DNA from: Nectonema munidae
Lineage: Eukaryota > Nematomorpha > Nectonematoida > Nectonematidae
Assembly: GCA_030549495.1 (NCBI GenBank)
Contig: JAUIRK010000285.1
Span: 1-64,000 of the forward strand
Length of the DNA: 64,000 bases
Reading direction: 5' to 3'
Shown here: positions 1 to 11,466 of the stretch, piece after piece
Layout: each line of letters starts with the position of its first letter
How positions within the stretch are numbered: position 1 is the stretch's first letter
Notes under the pieces: model-generated
What the model was told of the DNA's origin: nothing
The model's input: only the letters and a program-made list of their open reading frames with translations
Database searches by the model: none
Position numbers and translations under genes: made by a program

Positions 1-660
1 TAATGGGGCAATAAATTGGTATAGTGAAATAAAAAGACATCTGTTGAAATATTAGATTTTATCATATGGGAGGCACAAATTTTTCGAAGTTAACAAAGCT
101 GCTGCAGTGTAAAAAATGTTGGAGACCACTGGTTTAGAAGTGTATAATCTATAGAGATTGGTGTAGTCAAAGATTCATTCCCAAACCTGGAACTTACCGT
201 TAATGATTTATTAGTTAAATTCAGTAATGGCACGAGGTTGAAAAATGAACTCTGTTTGATATAGTTCTTCAAATAAGCACTTTCTGGCCCCTGTCCATCT
301 TTTCCAATTGTTATGAGTGACGAAATTGAATCATAATTCCTGGTTTTTTAAATCGGTTTTCATATAATATTCAAGTTTTACACTTAACATCGAGCTTCAA
401 TTCCCTAAAATATATGCGTGTCTGTGTCTGAACATTCCATGCCAATTTTTTCTGAAACTAGAATGTAACTTTTTTGAAAAAATAAAATACCTAAATTGCA
501 TAACTAAAAAAATTGAAAAGCGTAATGAAGTAGCTATAAATAGTGATAATCTTAATCCATTGATTCACATTCTTCATTTTAATATTTGAACTTCTTTTGT
601 ATGAAAAACTTCTTTTAAAATATGTAGCTCTTTTTTCATTGTTTTCTCCTTTTTAACTCC
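1..660. other. no gene seen (upstream flank or intron)
   Basis: AT-rich sequence with only short open frames on either strand. It probably lies in an intron of the NuMA-like gene whose coiled-coil exon starts at 1052, because that exon opens with a splice acceptor. Nothing else is supported. Confidence 0.5.
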
Positions 661-786
661 TTAACGCCCAATGTCGACTATAGACTTTACAAAAATAAAA
701 GCGTCTGCGTTTATCAAAGCTCTTTAATACAAATCTTCTGCTTTACATTAGATATCGTCTGAATATTCTGGTCGTTAACGGGTTAA
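661..786 (+). mobile_element. piggyBac-type MITE, copy 1
   Basis: The stretch begins TTAACGCCCAATG and ends CTGGTCGTTAACGGGTTAA, so TTAA tetranucleotides bound it as in piggyBac insertions. Inside are the family landmarks GCGTCTGCG, AATCTTCTGC and GATATCGTCTGA, shared in the same order with copies at 4325-4462, 4459-4595 (reversed) and 42651-42789 (reversed). No coding capacity. A weak palindrome around CTATAG lies just inside the left end. Confidence 0.75.
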
Positions 787-1051
787 GGAGAGAAATAGAT
801 CTCTTGCAAATAATTCCAGACCTGGAATCCACCTTTAAACTTTTTCTACGTAGCATGGTAAACCTGCTCTCCTATAGGGTGATGTGAGGCGTTAAATTCT
901 TATTTATTGTTTGTGTCTATGAAATTTTGAGTATGTGAAACTGTGTGCGATATAATGTCCAACTATTTTCTGATGTACCATGCTTGGCATTTTCTAACGC
1001 GGAGTTTGAATATATGCAAATTATAATCTTTGATTCATTCTGTGCTTTAAG

Positions 1052-1289
1052 AATTCATTGAAGCTTGAAGAAGAAGAGCTGCTAAAAAAGAAGATTTTAG
1101 AAAATGAGAACAAATTCAAGGAGGTGGCGCAATCCCTGAAGTTGGAAAATATTCGCTTGAATGAACTTATCCAAGACCTAACCAAGGTCGTTAACTCATA
1201 CAAGCAGAAGGAAGAGGACGAAGAAAAGGAATTTATGAAGTTGAATGAAATTACGCTAAGTCCCGGTGGTTTCTCGCAGAAGAAAAAAA
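1052..1289 (+). CDS. NuMA/Mud-like protein, coiled-coil exon
   Basis: This is an internal exon of the gene that ends at 4018. It follows an acceptor (TGTGCTTTAAG) and reads in phase 0 for 79 codons. The peptide is a dense charged heptad-type coil (for example EEEELLKKKILENENKF, then LIQDLTKVVNSYKQKEEDEE) ending in a non-coil stretch, TLSPGGFSQKKK. The likely donor is AAAA|GTATTT at 1290, leaving one base of a codon; the acceptor at 3524 supplies GC, making Ser and keeping the frame. Reading on without splicing reaches a stop at 1351. Known for the family: NuMA has a very long coil followed by a disordered tail that binds LGN/Pins, 4.1 protein and microtubules. I infer that this exon is the end of the coil. 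Earlier exons lie outside the window. Confidence 0.65.
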
Positions 1290-1549
1290 GTATTTTTAAC
1301 CGCTCTCTTTCAACGATATTTCTCTCGCGCGTAGAACACCCATTTTATTAAAGCTTTCTGAGGTTGCACACACTGAGTCAATTGTACGTATTTTTAGATT
1401 GTTATTAGAGTTTTGCTCTACAGTATCATTTGTCGAGACGTCAAGTGTTATTCTGTCTCTTGATTCTCCTTGATAAAATTATCCCTATTATTTTATTTTT
1501 ATTCAATCGAAAAAATCCTAAAATTTTAAATGTAATAAAAACTTCTAAA

Positions 1550-1968
1550 CAGGGTTCCTGAACATGAAAAGAGATTCTAAAAAAAATTAAAAATCGCGCA
1601 CTGAAATGCAAAAATGGAGAAATCGTTCACCTTTTCAAACTTTAATTTGAATTTTTCATTCCTTTTAAGTTCGATAAAGACTTCCTCGAAATTTTCTTAT
1701 TCAAATTCTCTAAGGATTGAATACCCATTCTTCTATTTTGAGTTTAAGTCTCTAATTCTGGAGAATATGTGATTGTTCAACTCAGATTTATTATTAGAAA
1801 ACATTTCTCTTTGATTCAAATTTTTACTACATAAAACTCTTATGTAAAAAACAGTTTTAGAAAAAAAATTTGAATACAATGCTGACATATTTTCTAGAAA
1901 AAATGGCCACCTGAATTCCATTTTCGGTAAAAAGTGGGCTATTTGCCCAATGTTGGGAAACAACCCTG
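1550..1968. mobile_element. hAT-like non-autonomous element
   Basis: The left end is CAGGGTTCCTGAACATG and the right end, reversed, is CAGGGTTGTTTCCCAACA. The 7-base word TTCTAAA stands immediately outside both ends (1543-1549 and 1969-1975), as expected of a target-site duplication that has lost or changed a base. No open frame. Its inner part (about 1612-1850) is shared with 31229-31475. Confidence 0.6.
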
Positions 1969-2583
1969 TTCTAAATTATGAGAATCTCTTACAACTATTA
2001 GAAAATACTTTACGATCTATACAATCTAAATCTTGTGAATGTGAGAAAAAAATTTCAATTGTATATATATATATACATATATAAGATTTTATCTTAAAAA
2101 ATACATCTAAAAATTAGAGTTCAAAAAATTTTTTAGTTTCCATATTCGTGTTTATAAATTTATTCTATTTTCTCGAGAATTCCTAATTAATTTTATCATT
2201 TCTTGAGAATATCGATAAATCAAAAATCCTAGTTGTATCCCTTCAATATGTGTTTTCTTGGATAAAAAGCCAAATTTAGCAAAATATTTCTATTTATATT
2301 CAGTATGGGAACCATAGTTAAAGTCGATTATTATAGCTATATGCCAAAATTTTTATGGAATTGCGATTTATATACTACCATTGCATGCAAAGAGCCATGA
2401 ACGGTTTTCTTTTCAGTTTGTAAAAGATGTCTAAGGTATCATTTTTAGTGATTTCGTGTCCCTATCTACATAAACCATATGTTGTGAAATATCGTGGGTA
2501 CAAAAAACAGCCTGCATCCACCCCCTTAGACATGTTAAACAAGTGTGAAAGGAATGCAATATTTTCAGCATTATACATATGGC

Positions 2584-2753
2584 TAGACCTGTTCAGGCCG
2601 TGTTAAAACCGGTACTAGTTCAGTTCGGTTCTTCTATTCTGGTCGGATCTGGTCCATAGATAATATAGTCCGCTTTCTGTTTGATTCGAACTATAGACAG
2701 TATGGTCCAGTCCTGGTGTGGATATTATGAGGACCGGACATTGAACAGGTCTA
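2584..2753. mobile_element. short MITE with TAGACCTGTTCA inverted ends
   Basis: Perfect 12-bp inverted ends, TAGACCTGTTCA at 2584-2595 and its complement at 2742-2753, enclose 170 bp rich in GGTCC, ACCGG and related words. It is non-coding and foldable. The family is unidentified; a hAT-related MITE is possible. Confidence 0.55.
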
Positions 2754-3524
2754 CATTTGGTTAGTTCAAGCTTATCTTCATCACGTATACCTGTCTATGA
2801 AGTGAATGCTATTTTGAATGTAACATTACCTTTTTTTTATTATAATCATCATCATATGTTAATATTAAGACTTACTTTTAGGAATAAATCATCATCATTA
2901 TTAATCTTAGTAATTTTTATTTTTTTAAATCATTATGTACAATTAACATTTAAATCTCCGTAAGAATATATCGAATTGATAATAGTTCTTATTCAATGTT
3001 ATACTTTACACGCAACGGTACCCAAATTGTATATATTAATAAACATTGGATAAATTAAAAAACTGTTTAAGATCTAAATATAAAGAATCTTTTTTTTTGT
3101 ATATAAACGTTTTCAAATTACTGAATTTCATTTAAAAAAATGTCATATCGGTGAAATCGTTTCAGACATTTTATTGTAGTTTTTTATGCATATTTTGATC
3201 TGAGAAAATCATTTTGACAAAAAAACATTAATTTTTTTTATAAAATAAAAAATTTAAGAACGTATAAAATTTGTTAATAAAACATGAACTGCTGTTTATA
3301 ATTCAGGTTTATATTATTTTTTCATCTATTTAATTTATATGCTCAAATATATATCTTAATTTTGTAAAAAATGATTAGTGTCTTTATTATTATTTATTAA
3401 TATGTATTCATTCCTAGTCTTTTGAATGAAAATTCTCTTTCCTTAAGAGCCCTGGAACAGAACTTTCGGCATTCCAATCGTTTGTTAAACGAAAAATTAG
3501 ATTAATCAATCTTTTATTGTTAAG

Positions 3525-4018
3525 GCACGGATGGTAGTATCGGCAACAATTTTTTAACGTTCACAATCAGTCCACCAAAAGCAAAACGGAACATTTCTAC
3601 GTCAACTCCGCAAAAGGTGAAATCTTCCACTTCTATCGTAACCAGATCCATGAGAGGGGATAAAGACCAGCCTTGCTCTTCTAGTTCTCTAACTTCCGAT
3701 AAAGGCAGTTCAGGTTTAAAGTTATTCAAGAGGGAAGATTCTGCATCAGATATCAACAGGCTTAAAGAATTGCAGAGAAGAAATACTCTTTTAGCTCCAC
3801 ACCTGAAGTCTTCGTATGCTTTAGAAGAGTTTTCAGAAATAGTACGTCCTGATCCTCAAATCAAACACAAAAACTTTAAATCTCCATCCGCCGTTGGTAG
3901 AATGTCTTTGCGGAATAGAACAACAAATTTCCTCAAATCTTCCTCACCTTCTATGAAGGGATCCTTGAAGACTCCTGTGAAAAGTTTTAAAAAAATGTTT
4001 GGTAATAAAAAACGATAG
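3525..4018 (+). CDS. NUMA1-like: NuMA/Mud-like protein, C-terminal exon
   Basis: This is the terminal exon of a spindle-pole/cortex organiser that, in animals, links LGN/Pins and dynein to orient the mitotic spindle. After the acceptor at 3524 the frame reads TDGSIGNNFLTFTISPPK and onward to a TAG at 4016, about 164 residues. The decisive stretch is NRLKELQRRNTLLAPHLKSS followed by YALEE. From memory, vertebrate NuMA has NRIAELQQRN, then PPHLK, then CYPLE, so Asn-Arg, Glu-Leu-Gln, Arg-Asn, Pro-His-Leu-Lys and Tyr-x-Leu-Glu all match. The surrounding tail is Ser/Lys-rich and ends in a basic KSFKKMFGNKKR, likely disordered with a nuclear localisation signal. The tail is much shorter than in vertebrate NuMA. 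Alternative: another coiled-coil protein with a chance motif, which I consider unlikely. Confidence 0.78.
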
Positions 4019-4128
4019 TAATTCTCTTTTACCCCTTATCACAGATTAATTTTCATGTTCATAAGAATTTGGTTTCTAAACTTTTTTTAAACGAATAATA
4101 ATTTATCGAATGAAAAAATATATTTTTG

Positions 4129-4134
4129 AATAAA
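4129..4134 (+). promoter_or_regulatory. polyadenylation signal AATAAA of NuMA-like gene
   Basis: AATAAA lies 111 bp after the stop codon, in AT-rich 3' UTR-like sequence. The canonical hexamer at a plausible distance supports 3525-4018 being the last exon. Confidence 0.45.
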
Positions 4135-4324
4135 ATGTTTCTCATACTTTTTATTTATCCACACTAATAATGGTGAAGAGTAACATTTATATTGTGAAAA
4201 GCAATAACTGAACGTGGGTGTCAGGTAAACGGTTTTTAAATACGATTGGGCATTAACTGGTCAGAGTGGTGTTCTTGAGATTTGTGCACAATGTGCACTC
4301 TATCGCTCTGCTTCAAATTGGGCC

Positions 4325-4462
4325 TTAACCCTTTCGTGACCAGTGTATCTTATATGATACATAAACAATTTTACCTTCGTCTGCTTTTTCAAATAGTTTT
4401 GTATATGAATCTTCTGCTTTTTAATAAATATCGTCTGATTTTTCTGGTCACTAAAGGATTAC
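4325..4462 (+). mobile_element. piggyBac-type MITE, copy 2
   Basis: Starts TTAACCCTTTCGTGACCAG and ends CTGGTCACTAAAGGATTAC, so the right TTAA has decayed by one base. It shares the order TTCGTCTGC, AATCTTCTGC, ATATCGTCTGA with the other copies. An 18-bp palindrome with one mismatched pair, TGTATCTTATATGATACA, sits at 4344-4361. Non-coding. Confidence 0.75.
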
Positions 4463-4595
4463 CCCGTTAACGACCAGCATAATCAGACGATATCTAATAT
4501 AACGCAGAAGATTTGTATTAAAGAGCATTGATAAACACAGACGATTTTATTTGTGTAAAGTCGACATATGTTGACTGTGGTCGATAACCCTTTAA
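4459..4595 (-). mobile_element. piggyBac-type MITE, copy 3 (inverted, abutting copy 2)
   Basis: Read on the minus strand this is the same family: CGTCTGTG, AATCTTCTGC, GATATCGTCTGA, CTGGTCGTTAACGGG. It abuts copy 2 tail to tail, sharing the decayed TTAC. Its palindrome is AGTCGACATATGTTGACT at 4559-4576, one mismatched pair. Outer TTAA at 4592-4595. Confidence 0.72.
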
Positions 4596-6053
4596 TGTTT
4601 ACAATTTTAAAAACCTATTTTAAGAGTTCAAATTAGTTTAGAATTAACTTTAGTTTTAGGATTTAGTGTTAGCGCAATCCAGGTTTGGATCAAATACTTA
4701 TTTGCAAGTCTCAATTACAGAATTCTGGCTACCAAATTTTAAAACAGGATACAAATAATAATCCTACCATGCTTACATTTATTAATTGGAAAATGCATTT
4801 ACAGATACTTTTTTCATAAACTTAAAGATGCTTATACACAGGGTATAGCTAAGCGTGTCAATTTGACGTATAAATATAATCATCATTTCAATCAATTCGA
4901 TACACACAATTGTTATAGCTCACTGATCCTTTATTGGCATCCTGTCATGTATGATATGATACGTTATAGTCTTTTCTAACTTAGCATTTAAAAATACAAT
5001 TACATCATATGTGTATTAATACGAATACAGTTCTACTTGATCCAACCCTCCACAAGCGTACATGCATACATTAACATATACATTTTTAGACAGTCTTGAC
5101 AAAAAATTTCCTATTTATGTGCATTAATACGCGTGTGACACAAAAATATCTAGGCATACATACACAGATACATATTGACATTAGAATACCCATACACTGA
5201 AAATACTTAAAACTCAAAAACAGTGGTATAGCCTGATCGTGATAGAGTGTGTATTAGTAGCTATGCATTTAGTTGCTAGTGAAAAATTTCAAGTGACTAC
5301 TCACGCAATCGCTTACTTATACTTCCATATGATCTTTGACACATCTCGAAGTCTATAAATCCTTCATTCAGCACTTTGATCACATTTTAGTGCATTTTCT
5401 GTGCTCCTTTGGTGTTGTTGATCAGGTGTATTCCTCTTTGTTTTCAACAGCGTGTTAATGTTATTTTTCCTTATGATTTGTTTTTATGTGAAAATCGTCA
5501 CCTTTACCTTAACATCATTTCCTGTAATCTTTTAGCCGGAGAGCTGGTGGTTTTAACGAATTGAAAACTTTTATTTTATATATTATCATAGTTTAGGAAC
5601 TTAAAGAAGGAATTGACAACCCAAGATGAAGCCATGACAATTCAGTTAATAGTTAATAGCTGTATGTTTGTTTATATATCCATTGCGGGTATTGTTAAGC
5701 GAATTTATTTTTTATATTAATTCTAACCATCTCACTAATTGAAATACATTAAAAAAATGAACTAAATATTTATACCACTACAAATGTACATAAAAGTGCT
5801 TTGTTTGGAGGAGTGACATTCAGAATTCATTTATATAATTGAACTAACCACTAAAAATGTATTTGGAGAATAAAAATCTCCCTTTAGAATTATTTAAACT
5901 CGAATAAATTTTAAAGAATAGAAAATTATAAAATGTAGTTAAATGTTTTTTTTATCAAAAGGTACAGTGAGTAAGCGTTATAACGTGGCTCTAGATTTTC
6001 CATGTTCACATGACATATGAAGCAAGTCTATTTTAACCTAAAGATAGTTATAA
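4596..6053. other. intergenic, no gene seen
   Basis: AT-rich sequence with no open frame of interest. Around 5000-5200 are CATACATA-like words and two similar GTGTATTAATACG / GTGCATTAATACG motifs of unknown meaning. No promoter element was identified. Confidence 0.5.
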
Positions 6054-7560
6054 CTAGGGTGAATAAAGTCAATTTGAAAAAAAAAATATTTTCAAATTTT
6101 CAAATCATTTTATTTAGCAAGTTTGTTCATATATTTCAATTTTTAAAAAATTTTTTAGGTCAATAAAGTCAATTTTTTTTTAAAATTAATTTTTTTTTCC
6201 ATAAAGTCAATATTTATAAAAAAAAATTTAAAACTATTTTGCTTTTTATATTGTAAGTTTAAAACAAGATGGAGAATCACTTTTATTATAAAATTTTTAA
6301 AAGTTTTTAAATTTATTTATTTTCATTAAATTCTTTCAAAGAGTAGTTTTTTATTTTTTATAAATATACATTTGATTTTGTTTAATACTTTTAATAACTG
6401 AATCACTAAAGATCAAAATATTTTGACTATTTAAATATCTTTTAAAGGGAAAAAAGAAAAAATTTAGTTTGCCTTTAATAGGATGTCTGACTTTGTTGGC
6501 CTAATTCCTTTAAGTATGATATTAAAAAACATTGTAGTTTTATCATTTTTAGATTTAAAGCTTTGAATTTACTTATACGTTTTAATCAACAGCTCTCAAT
6601 TATAATCAATTACTTCAAAGCATGTAGAAAGTTGCAAAAAGTAAATCAACAAAAATTGGGTTACTGGTCAACAAGTGTCCTCATGAATTTACAATTTCTA
6701 AGTCCAAAGGTTAATCTGCAAAATTTGCAACGTGATTGTCACTCATGAAAAAACCTTTTTTATTGAAAACCACAGAAAGTCGAAAAAGCACCAGCTTGTT
6801 TTACCAAAGAAATTTTCTTTAAATTTGATAAGATGCTTTTTAGAAGCAAACATCCCTTTACATAAGCTTTCACATCCTTCAATCAGAATGTTTTTCTCAG
6901 AATTAGGATACTCAATTCCTTCAATTTGCACTAGTAGAAATCTTGTTTCAGATCTTTCCACAGACTTGATTGATCAAATAAAAAATAAATGAAAGAAAAA
7001 AGGTTTTTTTAATGCTCTATGAAAGCACTCTTCGCGATGCGAGCTTTGTGAATGTTCTGATTGGCTCAATAGATATTCTAGAAAAACATGGCTGGTCAAG
7101 TGTATACGATTTGAAGAGAATGTTCACTCGAAAAGTTGATGATGTTTTAAAGGAATTTAACGTTAAAAAAGAGAACTTTTTGTTGTTTTTAACCGATGCT
7201 GCTAAATATAATTTAGCCGCTGGCCGAATATTGAAAATTGTGCATTCTAATTTGTTTCATATTAGAACTTTGGAATTATGAGGTTTCAGCAAAAGAAGTT
7301 TCTTTTAAGACAAATAATGCATGTGAGGGTTGGCATCATGCGCTTAAACTCTTTATTTTGAGCATCACACTGAAATATTTGGAAGTTTATAGATATGCTG
7401 AAAAAAGAACAAGCCCGAGGTGAAATAAGAAATGAATAGTTCTTGTCTGGTGCTGAATCTTTTGTTCAAGCTACAGAGGAGACTGCGCTTTGCGAGTTCA
7501 ACGAGTTGTAAGAACCTAGAAAATAAGAATGAAGTTGAATATTTAAGAGCAATAGCTCAC
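6054..7560 (+). mobile_element. decayed hAT transposon (CGGBP1-like transposase)
   Basis: The left end TAGGGTGAATAAAGTCAATT matches the terminal sequence of the element at 35647-37627 (reverse of CGCCCTG...). Broken transposase pieces follow in several frames: a zinc-finger-like EKTFFIENHRKSKKHQ, then FLEANIPLHKLSHPSIRMFF (6732-6992), LRDASFVNVLIGSID (7012-7281) and a CEGWHHALKLF piece (7238-7423). FLEANIPLHKLSHPSIR is the signature of the hAT group that gave rise to CGGBP1. The copy has several frame breaks and stops and is not functional. No right terminal repeat was found, so the end is approximate. Confidence 0.65.
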
Positions 7561-8690
7561 AATTCATCTTTTTAACATGCTTAACTTTCATACAAGTTTC
7601 CATTGTGGCTCACTTTTTTATGTATATATTCAGAATTACACGTACAAATTTTATTTATGCAAATAAAGTTTACTAAATAAAAATAACAAAGATAACCAAA
7701 ACATTAAAATATAGTTTTATGAAAATAGAAATTGATAGAAGATTAGTAGTTATATCTTCTCTGATTCTACATCTTCCTTTTTATATCATCTTCAAGATTT
7801 GAATCATTTGTCTTTTTTACAGGGCGTAAAAACATAGTGAAAGGAATTTGAGATTGATATTTTATAGGTTGTAAAAAAAAGAATTCTCAATGAGCGGATG
7901 TTGAGACTATATATGTAAAATAAAATCTGAGGCAGGGTGGTGGCGTAAAATGCCCTCACTTGAGCATTAAAACATGTATCAAAACATGAGGAACGGAATT
8001 TACCCTTTGGAAAATTTATTCAAGTTATTGAACTTAGTCTAAACACTAATTAACTTAATTATTCAAATTAACGTAGTCGACTTGCATAATAAAGCAGTCT
8101 ATTATAAAAAAAATTCGTTGAAGAAAAAATTAAAATTAGACACTAAAGGCGCCGAAAATCTTGACGTCAGCACGACATTCATTAGAGATTTTTAAAATCG
8201 CCATGCTGATACTCAAACTATTTAAAAATAATCTAAACTACTGGTGATCCTAAGAAGGGAGTGTTGACGAATCCTCAAATAAATTAGGGCTGCTTCTTCA
8301 AAAAAGTTAGAGAACATCGGCTTTTCTGAAAAAGTGAGACTTTCAAGTTTTATTTGATTGTTAGCATACAATGAACAGATTCATAAGGCATTCAGAAAAA
8401 ATGTATGCATCAAGTATTGAGTTCTGCTTTCCTTTGAAGTTTGGACAGCGCTTCTAGCAGCCTACTTATTCATCATAAAATTTTGAAATCATCTTCTTTG
8501 TATTTAGGCTTGGATCCCAACCCACCTCGACCATATGGCTCTAGGATCCAATCCAATTAATAATTTTATTAATTAATTTTTTTTTATTTTCCAAATTAAT
8601 AATTGTTTAATTATTAATTTTCTATCTTTCCCGAGCTGTCGTCTGAGTTGAGTTTTGAGAGTCTCTTCCCTCTGCTTGAATTTAATATGC
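7561..8690. other. intergenic, no gene seen
   Basis: AT-rich sequence without a supported coding region. It may contain the unrecognised 3' part of the hAT remnant on its left. Confidence 0.45.
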
Positions 8691-9475
8691 CATTTCTGTT
8701 CTATTTTATCCTTTTGCAATTATTTTAATACTTTTGCAATTCTGTTTCCTTTAACGTTTTTTGAATTTTAGTTTTTCTTTTGTTCATATTACTTAGACAA
8801 GTACTATTTTTACTTTTCGATATTTTGACTATTTATACGCGGATTTTTTTTTATTCTTTTCAGAAAATTAGAAACTGTTCAATTTTTAATTATTTCACAA
8901 ATAAATCTTTATAAAATAAAAAATCTTTATAAATAATATGAAAAAGGTAAATATTTATAAATTTGGAGTTTGAAAAGGTTAAAAATAAGATTTATTTGCG
9001 AAATAATAAAAATAATTTAGAAAAATATCAAAAAGTAAAAATGGTACATGCCAAGATAATATAAATATGACAAATAAAATTAAGAAATAGCTGAAGGCTA
9101 GTTGATTTCCACACCACCCTTGAGGTACAACGTATAGGCGCATTAACTTTTTTTTTAAGTGGAAGTATCCCCAGTAGGTATATCGTAACCACTGTTCACA
9201 TGAATGCCTTTTTCAATTCTATTTGGTCCTTTTGTAATTATATTTCGTATTTTTGCAATTCTATTTGATCCTTTTGTAATTCTCTTTCCTTCACCTTTTT
9301 AAAGTTTTTGAAAAAAACTTTATCTAGGTAAGAGAGTTATTCAATAGCAAAAAGATAAAATAGAATTTCAAAATGACAAAATAGAACTGCAAAAAGAAAA
9401 AATATAATTTCAAAAGGACAAAATAGAATTGCAAAAGAAGAAAATAGAATTGGGAAAGAAGAAAATAGAACTAAA
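8691..9475. repeat. degenerate 21-bp heptad-coding repeats in both orientations
   Basis: About six 21-bp units like AAAATAGAATTGCAAAAGGAC run on the + strand at 9350-9475. Translated there, each unit is a heptad such as K-I-E-L-Q-K-D. The same unit occurs on the minus strand at 9206-9292 and 8691-8752. The minus-strand clusters lie downstream of, and in the same direction as, the ORF ending at 9484. They look like remains of repetitive coiled-coil coding sequence, partly inverted. Stops interrupt several units. Confidence 0.6.
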
Positions 9476-9483
9476 ATTGGTAT

Positions 9484-10098
9484 TTATTTTCTCAGCCCTT
9501 TTCTGTATTCTAAGCGAATTTGTCTCTCCAACGTCTTGTTTTCTTTATTTTCTGCTCGAACTCTCATGTTTTCTCTCTTCCTTTGATTCTTGATCAGGTC
9601 CATTTTCCGCGTGCTTTCTCTCTCAATCATAAAGCTAATGGATATTGATTCGAAGGCCGAAAATGTTCTTTTCCTATACTGCACATTTTCTTTCTCGAAA
9701 TATTCACATCTCATTTCTTTCACCTGTTCCTTTTTTGCCTTCAAGCTGACTATGTTAGAGTCCTTATTTTTGACATATTCAACGAAATTAGTCAAATACT
9801 CAGACTTTTCCCTTATAAATAATCTTCGAGTATCAATTTCTCGAACTTCTTTAACTTCCTCTTTACGCGTATTCTCTTTTTTTTCGGGTTGGCATTCTTT
9901 TGGCTTTGATATATTTTTTTTATTTTTTGAGCAAGCAGAATCCCTGCATTTAGGAAGTTCATTTCCTTCAACGCTAAAAATAGCAGTGCAAGCTTTTATT
10001 ACTATTTCCTCGCACAACAAAGCGCAAGCCTCAATTATCATGTTTCCGAACATGGCCATTATCGTAGAGTGCTTTTTATAAAAGTGACAGTAACGCAC
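9484..10098 (-). CDS. 204-residue basic, Lys/Glu-rich protein of unknown function
   Basis: An uninterrupted minus-strand frame starting at ATG 10098. Residues 1-45 contain a moderately hydrophobic Cys-containing stretch (MIIEACALLCEEIVIKACTAI); about 55-95 are Lys/Glu-rich; about 130-204 hold a charged, probably helical FESISISFMIERESTRK... RQIRLEYRKG tail. I do not recognise a family. The charged tail and the nearby heptad repeats recall accessory DNA-binding proteins of arthropod Harbinger-type transposons, but no SANT/Myb signature is visible, so that is only a thought. The opposite strand is also open for 163 codons, mostly as a shadow. It could be a transposon relic or a small lineage-specific gene. 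Confidence 0.4.
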   Translation of the reverse strand: MRYCHFYKKHSTIMAMFGNMIIEACALLCEEIVIKACTAIFSVEGNELPKCRDSACSKNKKNISKPKECQPEKKENTRKEEVKEVREIDTRRLFIREKSEYLTNFVEYVKNKDSNIVSLKAKKEQVKEMRCEYFEKENVQYRKRTFSAFESISISFMIERESTRKMDLIKNQRKRENMRVRAENKENKTLERQIRLEYRKGLRK

Positions 10099-10850
10099 TT
10101 TCTATAGTTATTAGAATACTTGAAGTAATTTGATTGGTCATAAAAATAAATAAATAAATTTCATTGGTTATATATGTGTCATGCATGCTGCATGTCTTTT
10201 ATCCTTCGTAATATTACGCGTAGTGTGTAAAGATTGTGTATGTTATCTTTCTTACGCTATTTATAACACAATTTTATATATCATCAGTATCACATACCAC
10301 CAATCAAATGTATTGCTGACTTAGGAGTAATTTGCTATATTTTTGTAGATTATATAGCAAGGCTTTTTAAGAGATTTTGTAATAAAATTTATTTTGATTT
10401 AAACTTTTTACGCGAGCCTGGCAAGAGCAAAGAGGGAAAAGATTCTGAAAGTCCTGGTTATCCCGGTACAATACTGGTTCCTTCCAATTTTTTTTATAAA
10501 CTGGAGATATACCCTCAATTGAAACGAAGTTCAATGATTACTCTTTGAAAAACTTCTGTACATTTTTGAAATCTGATGACTTATTTTCTTAGCAAAATTT
10601 GATGATTTTTGTGAATATAATTTCCGTGTCAAAAAATACTAGGAAAACTAATAAAACAGCGAAAAGTGTCAAATTTGCATATTCAAGGTTTATCAATAGA
10701 ATAGAAAATTTTAGTTCCCTTGAGTTCTTTTAAGGCAACACAACTTTAAAAGAGTTTAACAGTAATATAAGATTTTATTTTATTTATTTTCTCTCTTATC
10801 AAAAAAAATGAAAGATTAAATTCATTTTTCAAAAAAAAAATTTTTGGCCA

Positions 10851-11466
10851 TTAACCCTAGGATTACCGCATTAAAAGATACTTCTTGTTATACCAATAGG
10901 GTCAAATGACCCCATCAAAAATTATTGCTATTTTATGGATTTTATTATCATTCCACATACAAATAATTACATACAAACTTATTTGACACATGTGTATATA
11001 AATTTCATAATTGAAATCAATAAATTTTTTGAATGCACTTGACATTGCAGTCAATACTGATTTATTTATCCGTAAAGTTAGTGTTGTTTGTCAATTTTAA
11101 AAACAGTTTTGTATTTTTTCTCTCTTTATTTCAAACAGTTTCTTATTTTTCCATACAGTTTCTTTATTTTTTATAACTCTTGCATTTAGCTTTTTTTCAA
11201 TGAACGCTCGTGAAGTTCTTGTTTTTCAGGCCTGTGATACAGATACACAATCCTGTTCAGATGATAAAAATATTTCTTATTGTTATTCATCTTCATTGAC
11301 TTCGTCTTCATCAAATTCAGATAATAATTTATCTTCTTCCGAATTTTCATATTCAAGTAAGGATGGAACTGAGTGGTGTAAGGCACCTACTATACCAGGT
11401 GGTAGGCGAAAAGCATCAAATATTTTAATAACTAAAAGTGGTACAAATAGAATTATTCAAGCTTGA
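10851..11466 (+). mobile_element. piggyBac-like element, 5' part
   Basis: A TTAA target followed by CCCTAGGATTACCGC, close to the classic piggyBac CCCTAGAAAGATA end. A subterminal palindrome GGGTCAAATGACCC lies at 10899-10912. An open frame from ATG 11200 gives an acidic, Ser-rich N-terminus and then DGTEWCKAPTIPGGRRKASN, the typical start of piggyBac-family transposases. The frame runs directly into LINE sequence at about 11467, so the rest of the transposase is missing here. Confidence 0.72.

Larger units (their letters stand above)
1290..3524 (+). other. intron of NuMA-like gene
   Basis: The inferred intron runs from GTATTT to TTATTGTTAAG. It holds a hAT-like MITE at 1550-1968 and a second MITE at 2584-2753; the rest is AT-rich with no supported gene. 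A coil-like frame at 3448-3480 (ALEQNFRHSN) could be a small extra exon, but no good donor in the right phase was found. Confidence 0.55.

Noticed and set aside
3448-3480. extra NuMA-like mini-exon (ALEQNFRHSN)
   Set aside because: It would need a 45-bp intron and a weak donor; direct splicing 1289 to 3525 gives a clean frame without it.
9590-10081. 163-codon + strand ORF opposite the 204-codon ORF
   Set aside because: Ser/Phe-rich composition typical of the complement of a Lys/Glu-rich frame; treated as a shadow.
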